The notes beneath the pieces were generated by a model, which was not told the DNA's origin, did no database searches, and saw nothing but the letters and a program-made list of their open reading frames with translations. Shown in pieces: positions 17,694 through 26,900 of a stretch of DNA of 64,000 nt. The DNA comes from a virus. Every line of letters starts with the position of its first letter. Position 1 is the stretch's first letter. The stretch spans positions 208,394-272,393 of the IMG/VR virus record IMGVR_UViG_3300024308_000016; one strand, written 5' to 3'. Both the position numbers and the translations under genes were made by a program.

Positions 17694-18746
17694 ATGATCC
17701 CAGCACAGCGGATGCAGTTTCTGGACAAAGAAACCAACGTCGGCTTGGTCGACCCTCTGAAGGTCAAAGCCAATGACATCCTGAACGTCGCAACCAACCA
17801 GCTCAACGAGATCACCTCGGGACTGGCGGACTTTATCAAGAACATCCAGCAGCAAGCATCAGCTCCGGCAGGTATGCTGCAAAGCCTGCTGGATCAAGGC
17901 ATACGCCTGACACGCGATGCCTTCAGTGCTATGAGCGACATCTCCAAGCTCAACCCCCGAGCCATCGAGTCAGCCATCGCATCCATGCTGCCAGGAAATG
18001 CAGCAGTGCAAAACGCCTTCAAGAACATCACTGCCCAGTGTCGCAACAAGGGTCTGGGAACCAACTCAGGCTTCAAGCCCTACAACGACTCGTTCGGCTG
18101 CGGCAAGGGCCAAGGCGCTTGCAACAGCTCTGAGGTACGGGGATTGCTCGACAAGATCACTGGGGGCGCGGCTTCTCAGTTCACCCGTTCCCTGAACTCC
18201 ATGCTCAAGAGTGTGTTGGCTCTTGGCCGAATGGGCTATGACGCAGGTCTGTGCAAGGTGTTCGGTGAACTCATCAAGGGCATGCCTGGTAACATCGTCC
18301 AGCGCGGCGCAGCTGGCTTGCTTGGCCTGATGGGCTCCAATGGCAATACCTCGGCTGTACTGGACATCACTGCCAACATGGGAAATGCCATCCCCAGCTT
18401 GGAGATCCCGGGACTGGTCGGCATCGCCATGAGCAACTTCACCACGCCCAAGAACTACAACCCCAACACCTTCTCGGATCTTGCCGACGGCTATATGACT
18501 GCGATGGATGGGATCCAGCCCGGCTGGAACAAGACAGCCGATGGCATGACCACCATGGCCAACGTAGGTGATACCCGCAGTGGCGACTTCATGAATGTGC
18601 TGGACAACGTGTGCTCGCGTACTCCGTTTGATCCGGACGATCTGACCGGTGTGGTGGGTGGTCCACTCGACGCCTTCACCGGTGCTTACAAGTCGGTCTC
18701 CTCTGTCAAAGGTCTGACCAGTGGTCTGAGCTCTTTGTTTGGCTAA
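17694..18746 (+). CDS. Virion structural protein candidate (350 aa)
   Basis: A clear SD (AGGAG) precedes ATG 17694. The protein is rich in Gly, Asn, Ser and Met, with long amphipathic helices at residues ~15-110 and a small-residue-rich C-terminus. Cysteines cluster at about 115-145 (AQCRNKG, FGCGKGQGACN). No family is recognised. It stands alone between terminators and converges on the large minus-strand tail genes. A tail or baseplate component is the likeliest role. Confidence 0.7.
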   Translation: MIPAQRMQFLDKETNVGLVDPLKVKANDILNVATNQLNEITSGLADFIKNIQQQASAPAGMLQSLLDQGIRLTRDAFSAMSDISKLNPRAIESAIASMLPGNAAVQNAFKNITAQCRNKGLGTNSGFKPYNDSFGCGKGQGACNSSEVRGLLDKITGGAASQFTRSLNSMLKSVLALGRMGYDAGLCKVFGELIKGMPGNIVQRGAAGLLGLMGSNGNTSAVLDITANMGNAIPSLEIPGLVGIAMSNFTTPKNYNPNTFSDLADGYMTAMDGIQPGWNKTADGMTTMANVGDTRSGDFMNVLDNVCSRTPFDPDDLTGVVGGPLDAFTGAYKSVSSVKGLTSGLSSLFG

Positions 18747-18756
18747 AGCGCCATAC

Positions 18757-18798
18757 ATACTCCACTACCCGCCCCTTTCGGGGACGGGTAGTGGGTAT
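18757..18798. terminator. Bidirectional hairpin
   Basis: Stem CCACTACCCG / CGGGTAGTGG with flanking ATAC / GTAT pairing sits between convergent genes. Confidence 0.7.
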
Positions 18799-18806
18799 AT
18801 GCCGTG

Positions 18807-20900
18807 CTATCGGCCGATAGCGGTTTCAGTGCCTCGCACAGCGCCTTCCAATACGTGCCCTGCTCCCAGAGTGACGTACTGCAAGAAACCGGTTGTGGCG
18901 CTGTTGTGGGTGGCGGCTGCCCAGAACGCGGGAGACGTCCATTTGCCGTAGTTGATAGCAGCCTTGGCCAAACGCAGACGCGCTGCGCTCATAGGGAAGA
19001 TCTGCGAGTAGATGTCCTGGGACGCAAGTACTGCCAGGTAGTCGGACAAGATGTTGTCCTCATCGAGCGTCATGTCCACGCCGAAAATCTCGCCCCCGGA
19101 CACAGGCATATGCATCACACTGGACAGATCGACCACGGAGAACGACACCTCAAACGCCAGTGGGTTACCACGAGAGTCAAAGCCGATGTTGGCTCCAGCC
19201 CCAGCTGTGATGGTCAGCGACTCGATCATCCCCAGTCGGATCTGAGCGCGACCCTTATCGAAGATCTGGCACAGGAAGGGAGCCGTGTACGCCTGCTTGC
19301 CGATGGAGCGTGGGAGCGTCCCTGCCAAGATCATCGCTAGCGGGATGTACAGCTTCATCATGCGCTGCATGGGCGTGTTGTACGTCGCCATCAAGGTGAA
19401 CGAGTACGTGGTCCGGGGCAGCGACACCGAGGAGCTTTGCCAGTGCTTGGGGACATCCACATAACCGTCACCTAGGATACCCTGCACGAAGGATGCCATA
19501 TCAAGGGTCACGCCGTTGATCAGGCCCGACGCTGCATCGCCCAGAGCACCCATCACATCCTTGACGGTCTCGCCAATGAAGTTGCCTTCAGCCAGCGCAA
19601 AGCGCGCAGAGCGAACAGTCGAGGATGCATTGTTGAGCTTTTGCTGCAGCTGCGATTCCACAGCAGAGTTGTTGAAGCTCGTCGCCTGTGGACCTGTGAA
19701 GTCCACATTGAACGTTGCAAACTGAGACCCCATCCGGAACTCCGCATCGAAGTACTCGGCATACTGGTGCAGCCAGGACTTGTCTTGCTCCTTGCCCTCC
19801 GGGGAGTTGGTATCGATGCGCGGGTCGGTCTCACTAACGGCTGAGGAGTTGTCCTCCGCCCGAAACACGTTGGCCAACTTCAGCGTCTCATCGAGCAAAT
19901 CCGCCAGCCGGTGCTTGCCCTGTTTGTTGGTGACCTTGGTGGAGTGAGTGCCGTCTCCAGACAGCTCACGCTTCAAGTATCCCACATAGTCAGTAGCTGT
20001 GCCGTTGTCAGCAGCGTTGTACTCCTGGGTGTGGATCTCGTTGGCCAAGCGTTGGGCGCGATTGGCGATGGAGTGGACGTCGAAGTAGTTCTGTTCGCCG
20101 AACACATCGGGCATGATGCGATTCAATTGGGTCAGGTAGTCTTGGTCGATCGTAAACGGCCTGCCCAACTTTTGAGTGTCGTCCGCATTGGCGCCCAAGA
20201 TAGCTGGAAAGATACCGATATTCACCGCCAGCGTGTTGGCCAGTGTGTTCACCGTGGACCAATACGCGAACATCAGCGGCTTCATGGTGTAGAACTTGCT
20301 AGTGCTTCGGTTGAAGAAGAACCCAGCCACCCGTCCAGCCAACACAGTGATCGCCACTGCTGGGAACGTCACTACCGTGATGAAGGTACCCAGCAGTTTA
20401 CCTGCCGTATAAAAGGCGCTCGGCATACGGCCTGTGCGAGCAAACGTGGATTGACCTGGATCAAATGCTCGACTGAGGAAATTCACCAAGGAGTTGAACC
20501 TGGGGACACCGAAGCGCAAAAAGATCGTCTGCTTGGTGTCGTCCACTGCCTCGGAGTAGTAGTGACCCCAACCATAGTTGCCCGAGGAGTTGTAGATCGA
20601 CAGCTCTGCACGGTCAGCCATGCGGCCTGGCACCGGGAAGTCGGCGTACGGTGTGTACTGCGGGGCGTTGTTGATGCCGATGTTTCCACCTAGACGCGAG
20701 TCGGTGAACTTGCTCGACGCAGTGGACCAAAAGCGGTTGGTCTTGTCGACTTCATCTTCAAAGTCATCATTGGTCAGCATGAACGACGTGCGGACCCAAT
20801 CGGAGTCCAGCAGGTCGTAGGGGTTTTCTCCGCCGATGGCGGTGTTGGTTTTTTGGATCGCCTTGCCAGAGCGGAAGGCGTCGCGAAGATTGGAAGCCAT
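18807..20900 (-). CDS. Large tail/baseplate structural protein candidate (697 aa)
   Basis: It starts at ATG 20900; the frame continues upstream through a terminator hairpin and is not used. A hydrophobic block at residues ~165-195 (FITVVTFPAVAITVLAG) and another near 220-245 are unusual for a soluble virion protein and suggest membrane interaction or a buried core. The C-terminal ~150 residues include MIESLTITAGAGANIGFDS and PLAFEVSFSVVDLSS, a beta-rich pattern seen in tail-tube/baseplate initiator proteins. It lies directly downstream of the tape-measure gene, separated by a hairpin. No family call is secure. Confidence 0.72.
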   Translation of the reverse strand: MASNLRDAFRSGKAIQKTNTAIGGENPYDLLDSDWVRTSFMLTNDDFEDEVDKTNRFWSTASSKFTDSRLGGNIGINNAPQYTPYADFPVPGRMADRAELSIYNSSGNYGWGHYYSEAVDDTKQTIFLRFGVPRFNSLVNFLSRAFDPGQSTFARTGRMPSAFYTAGKLLGTFITVVTFPAVAITVLAGRVAGFFFNRSTSKFYTMKPLMFAYWSTVNTLANTLAVNIGIFPAILGANADDTQKLGRPFTIDQDYLTQLNRIMPDVFGEQNYFDVHSIANRAQRLANEIHTQEYNAADNGTATDYVGYLKRELSGDGTHSTKVTNKQGKHRLADLLDETLKLANVFRAEDNSSAVSETDPRIDTNSPEGKEQDKSWLHQYAEYFDAEFRMGSQFATFNVDFTGPQATSFNNSAVESQLQQKLNNASSTVRSARFALAEGNFIGETVKDVMGALGDAASGLINGVTLDMASFVQGILGDGYVDVPKHWQSSSVSLPRTTYSFTLMATYNTPMQRMMKLYIPLAMILAGTLPRSIGKQAYTAPFLCQIFDKGRAQIRLGMIESLTITAGAGANIGFDSRGNPLAFEVSFSVVDLSSVMHMPVSGGEIFGVDMTLDEDNILSDYLAVLASQDIYSQIFPMSAARLRLAKAAINYGKWTSPAFWAAATHNSATTGFLQYVTLGAGHVLEGAVRGTETAIGR

Positions 20901-20926
20901 AAAAATAGTTCTCGCAAAAGGTGACA

Positions 20927-20954
20927 GCAGTAGCTCCCTTGCGGGAGCTACTGC
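20927..20954 (-). terminator. Hairpin after the tape-measure gene
   Basis: A perfect 12-bp stem GCAGTAGCTCCC / GGGAGCTACTGC with a TTGC loop lies between two minus-strand genes. Confidence 0.65.
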
Positions 20955-20964
20955 GGTCGGTGGA

Positions 20965-23900
20965 TCAAAGCACTCGCCGGTTATCAAAGGATGAGGTCGA
21001 CGCTTCCGCAAACTTCGGTGTCTTGTACACCGGAGCGACGGGTTGCGGGGCCTCGGGCTTGGCGCCTCCTTGTTCAACCATGACTTGTCCCAGTCCGGTC
21101 AGTGCCTGACTCATGCCCTGCAGTATCGGAACGATCTGCGTGACAAGCGTCTCACTGATGGTGGCTACGTACTTATTGGAGTCATTGCCGATTTGGACCA
21201 GCTCATCGATGCCTTGGCTATTTTGGCCCTTGGCGATGGCGGTCAGTGCGGGATCAGGTCTTGCCATGGAGGGGACAGTGATCCGACGCTCAGCTGCTGC
21301 CGAAGCTTTAGCTGGTGCGGCGCTCGCTGTACTCACCGTCCGCATAGCGGAGCTGGGTACATTGAACGACGCGGTCGTGGTAGCGGTAGGTGTCGATCGA
21401 TCAGCGTCAGCCGCCACAGCCTTGCCGGTAGTGTTACCTACCTTGGGGCCTCCCATGCCCTTAGGGGCGTAGGGAATGTTGAACTGCTGTGCCTTGTTCT
21501 CGATCTTGTTTTCGATGCGGTCGTACATCTCCGAGGTGGTCAGAGGACGATTGTTCGCATAGAACAGTTTGGCGTTGATGGGGTTGGCCGCTGCCTTTTG
21601 GAAGAGGCTGGCTGCCGGTGTATCGGGAGAGGCACTGAAGAACTTCCTGGCTCCGCCCAGACCCAGGTAGTGGGCCATGTAGCCGTCAGTGAAGTCGGGG
21701 TTTGGACGTACAGACTCCAAACCCTTCAGATTTTGCTTCAGATACTCCGCACCCATCAAGGTGTTGGCTCTTGGATCAGTGCGATCTTCGTTGCCCTTCA
21801 AGCCGTACTTGGAGCCGGTCTTGCGCATGGTGTCGTTCCATGCAGCGGGGAAGAACTGGTTCAAGCCGACCGCATTGCCAGCTTTGGCAGCGGGGTTCAT
21901 ACTCGACTCCATCGCGCTCATCAAGAGCATGTCGTTGGGATTGACGCCTGCTTCCTTGGCAGCGGAGGTGATGGTGCCTCGGATGCCTTGCTCTGCAGGT
22001 TTTCCACCACCCACAGATTCGGAAGGACGGGTTTCTCCGTCTTCGGCAAGTTTGCCCTTGTCAGTGTCGATCTTAGCACTTGGCTTGTAGGCCACTTGCT
22101 GCGTGCCCGAGGAGAACTTGTCTGGAGCGCCAGTGGTGGCGATCGCAGCCGCTGTAGGCGCTTGAGCCTGAGCGGTCATGCTCTTTTCCTCGGTGACTCC
22201 GGTCTTGGCCTTGATGCCTTGGTCCGCCTGGCTTGCAGTCTCGCCTGGAACCTGGGGCATTTTCAGATCGTTGATCGGAGAAGCTCCCTTGACCGCTGGG
22301 TCAGTGACAGTAGCACCGCCCTTGGCGTTGTACAGGTCACGAGCGAGCTTGGGGTTGCGGGTGCCGAGCTTGGAACCCTTGATAGAGCCTTGGCCTCCGC
22401 CTCCTCGTCCCAGCGACGACTGGATCGCAATGTCCGCATAACTCTTGTCGGTTTTGGCCAGTTTCTCCGAGCCTTGGTAGCCGGCTGCTTCGATGTGCCA
22501 CGTCTCTCCGCCCACAGGGCGAGTGAAGCCGTACTTGCGAAGCAATCCCATCTGCTCGAGTTCTTCCAGTTGGACGCTGGAGACGTCAAGCGCCAGGCCA
22601 TGCTCGTGCATGGAGTTGCCGGGCTTGGCTGCCTTGGCTGGGTTTTGTCGGTGAAGCGCTGCTTGTCTTTGATAGCTTCGGAAAGCCTCATTGACTTGCA
22701 AGCTTTTGCCAGTGGCCTCCCCATACTCCTGGGCCATAGACAAGAAGTGCTTGAGCAGGCGCGGTTGCATCCCTTCCAGGACGGCGTCCTTGCCCAACTT
22801 CACGTACTTCATGCCGCCGGAGCCATCCGCCATTTGACCACCCGCCAGTGCAGGCACCTTGGTCATCCCGGTGGAGGAGTCCGAGCCATCGGCCTGGCCA
22901 TTGGAGATGATGGTGGAGTTTTGGGTCTTGGACTGGGGAGGATCCTCAGGAGTGGCCACATCGAAGGGCTTGGCACTCGGAGCTTTGTTGAGCTCTCCGA
23001 CTTGCTTGGACTCCACCGCAGGGGTGTTGGGGATCGCCTCACTCTTGATCTGATCGCCAGCCGCCACGATGACTGCCTTGGCATTCTTCTTGTCAGCTCC
23101 CTTAGGATCGATCTCCCCAGCTTTGATCGCCGCTTTGACGCTCTTTTGCTGCTCCAGTCCCAGCGTCTTGATCTTGGCGTTGACCAGATTGAACGCAGGC
23201 TGGACGTTCGTGTTCAGAGAGTTCAGTCCCTTGAACGGAGAAACCGTCACGTCGTAGGGGCCCGACTCGAACGCTGCCTTGGACAGGTATTCGAGCTTTT
23301 GTTCGGGCTTGAGCTTGTCGAGTTCATCGAGCTTGACCTTCATGTCCACCTGAGCCAAGATAGCCAGGTGGTGCAAGAATACGGGTTTGAATCGCTGGTC
23401 GATCCACTCCGTCAGGTTCTGAACCATCTGCGACTCCTTGGGATCGATGGAGAAGATCTCCAAGATGTCCTTGGTGTCGATGGCACGCTCGTTGATGTAG
23501 GGCTGCTTGCCACGGTATCCGATACGGCCGTCCAGCAGGTACTTCTCCAGGCCCATGACCTGGCTGTTGTACATCTCGGTAGCGTCAGTGCCGTCCAGAC
23601 CGTACTGGATCACGCGGATGCGTTGCCAATCGTCGAGTCGGTTGCGGGTGAGGTACTTGTACAGCTTGTAGCCGCCATAAGCGGTTCCAGCCACAGCAGC
23701 GGCGCCGAGCACGACCGGAGAAGTGAGAACAGCCGCCAGCGAAGTGGCTGCGGCTCCCAAAGCGCCGATGATAGCACCGCCGGAACCACCAGCTGCCAGA
23801 CCTACGGTCATAGCTGCACGAGCTGCGAAGCCACCGAAGCGGGCAACAGAGGCTGCACCTGGCAGTCGGGCCAACAGACCACCACCTGCCTTAGCGGCAC

Positions 23901-26900
23901 CCGCCAAAGGTGTGCCCACTGTCCGAAAAGCTGTCGGGATCTTGCTCAGACCGGAGCCGAGCAAGCTCGCGCCTCCCATCAAGCCGCGACCGAGCAGTCC
24001 AGCTCCGCCTTTGAGGCCGCGACCCAGCAAGGAACCCGCGCCCTTGAGCAGTCCGCCCTTTCCACCCAGACCAAGCAATCCTATCGCCCCACTCATGATA
24101 GAGCCAGCGGCTGATGCGATAGTACCCATCATGCCGGTAGCCATCTTAAAGATGGTACTGAGCATGTCTGAGCCTTCCATGTACTTGTTCTTCTCCAGCC
24201 CTGCTTCGGACTTTTGCTGGGCTTCGAGCTTGCGCTGCTCATTGGCTTGGCGCATGTCTTCGTTTTGTTGCATGCGGTCAGCAGCTCCGCCATCGCGCTG
24301 TCCATCACCGTCTCGGTCGTTGAACTGGCCCGTAGCCTTGCGGTACGCCTTCATAGCGCGTTGCTTGGCTTTGTTGACCATGTTGCGCATGCCGGAGCCA
24401 GACTCTTGAGAAGTCTCCTCCTGAGCGGGGCCTTGCTGCTGATTGCCGGCTTGGTCCTTATTGCCGGAGAACATACCAGACAAGAAACCTGCACCCTTGG
24501 CCAAACTTCCACCCAGACCTCCGAGCAATCCTGCTCCACGACCGAGCAAGCCTCCCAGACGACCTCCGCGTTTAGCGCCCAGGCCTGCGACCCTGGAGCC
24601 AGCCTTAGAGGCCATAGAGCCGATACCGCCGATGGCGCCCGGAAGCATAGAGGCGACACCTCCGAGCAATCCACCCAAGTTGCCACCAGCGTACTTGTTC
24701 ATGATACGCTGGCCAGTCGGGATCTGGGGACCTAGATCCACGCCAGATGGGAACATGGGACCTACGAAGTCGTCCGTTCCAGGCTGAGGAGCCGAGCCAA
24801 ACATCTTGGCCCAGTCTTTCATCTTCTTGATGGTGCTGGAGTTGGCAGCTCCCGTGGTCTTGTCCTTGAGGAAGTCCCCGATACGAGCGCCTTGACCCAA
24901 GATAGAGTCCACGATCTTGGAGTCTTTGCCCACCAAGCTGATGTCCCGGATCTGAGTGAGCAGCGAGCGGTTGGTCTTGTCGACCGAGTCGTCCGATACT
25001 TCCTCAGGTGTCGCCGCCTGCATGGGCTTGGCCCCTGTGCGGTTCAAGATAGAACGCACGCGTCGACCACCCTTGCCCATTGCCAGGAGATCCCGGATCT
25101 GTTCGAGCACTTCTGTGGGCTTTTGCCAGCAGGTGCAGTCTCCGCCGGCTTGGAGCTGGGGAAGAGCTTGCAGTGCCTTGGAGACAGACTCTCCGATAGA
25201 TGCCGACAGCTCTCCCATACGCTCCTTCGACGATGCCCACATTGCGGCCATCCCTTCAGCGGAGTTTTGCCACGCTTGTCCAGCCATGGCTTTACCGTCT
25301 TCGTACATCTGGCCCGCGCCCTGCACTCCGTGCTGGTACATGCTCTTGGCTTTACCGCCGAAGGACTTGGCTCTATCGCGAGCGAAGTCATACGCCTTGG
25401 ATGCGCCGCTCATGAGCATGCCTGCAGCTCCTCGGCCCCGAGTGAACGCCTCGCCGGCCTTCTTCTTGATCCAGTCCAGCGCTTGGCGGGTCAAGGTACG
25501 CACAGGCTTGCCGTCTGCAGTAAACAGGCCGTCGACCATGTCGTCGATCGTCAGAACCACCTTGCCGTGGTGATCGATCACGTTGCCGGAGATGCGCGAC
25601 AGGTCCTCCAAGTTCTTGATGGGCTTTCCGGTGCTCTCGTCCTTGTAAGCACCGAGCTCCATGAGCTTGGCGCGCAACACCGGTGCGGGATTGCCCGGCA
25701 TGTACACGTCCTGGGGACCGTTGACCAAGTTGATAGCCATGCCCTTGGCCTTATCGAGCATCATCCGTGCGGTCTTGACGGTGGCGGGCACCTTTTGGAA
25801 CAACACGTCAGAACCAAAATCCACAGCTCTGCGAGTAGCGTTGACCGCTGCCTCGTAGACGCTGGACATCAGATTCTTGGCAGGCTCCTTAGCTGCTCCA
25901 GCAGCCGACTTGCCCATATCCCACCCAGGCATGATCACCTTGTCCTTGAGCCAAGATGCCGTATCGATGGTGGTGCCTGTGAGTTTGGCAGCACCAGCAG
26001 CGGCTGCGTTGACCACACCAGCGATCAGGTTACCCATCAGGCCTTGGCCCTTCAGACCAAACCCGCGGGAAGCCATAGAACCGCCTTCTTGACCGCCCTC
26101 GCCCCCAAAGCCCATGAAACCACCGCCCTTGGCTTGTTGGGCGGAGATCTTCTTGACTTGCTCATCGATACTCTTGAGGTATTGAACGCCTTCTGAACCC
26201 ACACCACTGTCGAACTTCTCACCCAGCGCCTTGATGGCGGCGAGCATGTGACCTTGGGCCGAGATCGGATCGATGGAGGTGCCCCCTGGTGCTGTCTCCT
26301 CTCCCAGATTTCGGTTCACGTCCTGAGCCATAGGACCGAAGTGCGTGGACTTGCCCAATCCCGCAGCTGCTTTGTAGTTCCAGCTGTAGTTGTCAGTGTT
26401 CATGATCCCCTTCAGGCTAGCTGTGGGGTTCTTGGGTGCGTAGGAGCGGATGTTCTCCTTTTGGGTCTGGTCAGACGTCATCCGGCCGCCTTGGTCGATG
26501 AGCTTGTAGTACTCATCTTCCACGATCTCGTAGTTGCCGTCCTTGTCACGCTTCAAGAAGCCCGCTTCCACCAGTCCTTCAGCATTGCCGTCAGCGATGG
26601 CTTGCTGGATAACGCCTCGGTGGTCCTTCACAGAGCTTCTGAGCTCCGAAGACCGGGACGTGAGCGAATACTTGCGGGTCAGCGCCTCCAGGGAGTCGCC
26701 GCTGTAGTTGGTCTGCAAGATCTTCCTGACCGTTTCCTGGGCTGAAGGGCTCAGGTTGCGGAACTCCACGGTGTCCATCATCCGGTCACCGTCATAGTCG
26801 AAGTTGCGCCTGCGGCTCAACTTGCCCAGATAGTCCTTTACTTCGTCTCGGTCCGCGTCTGGAACAGTGGCACCCTTGGTGAAGTCGTCGTAGGTCTCAT

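Noticed and set aside
21043-24114. A 1023-codon plus-strand open frame antisense to the tape measure, and similar long antisense frames at 31603-32997, 45679-47499 and 41614-43668
   Set aside because: Their composition (Arg/His/Gly/Val-rich or Leu/Val-rich shadows) and full overlap with clearly functional genes show they come from the codon bias of the real strand.
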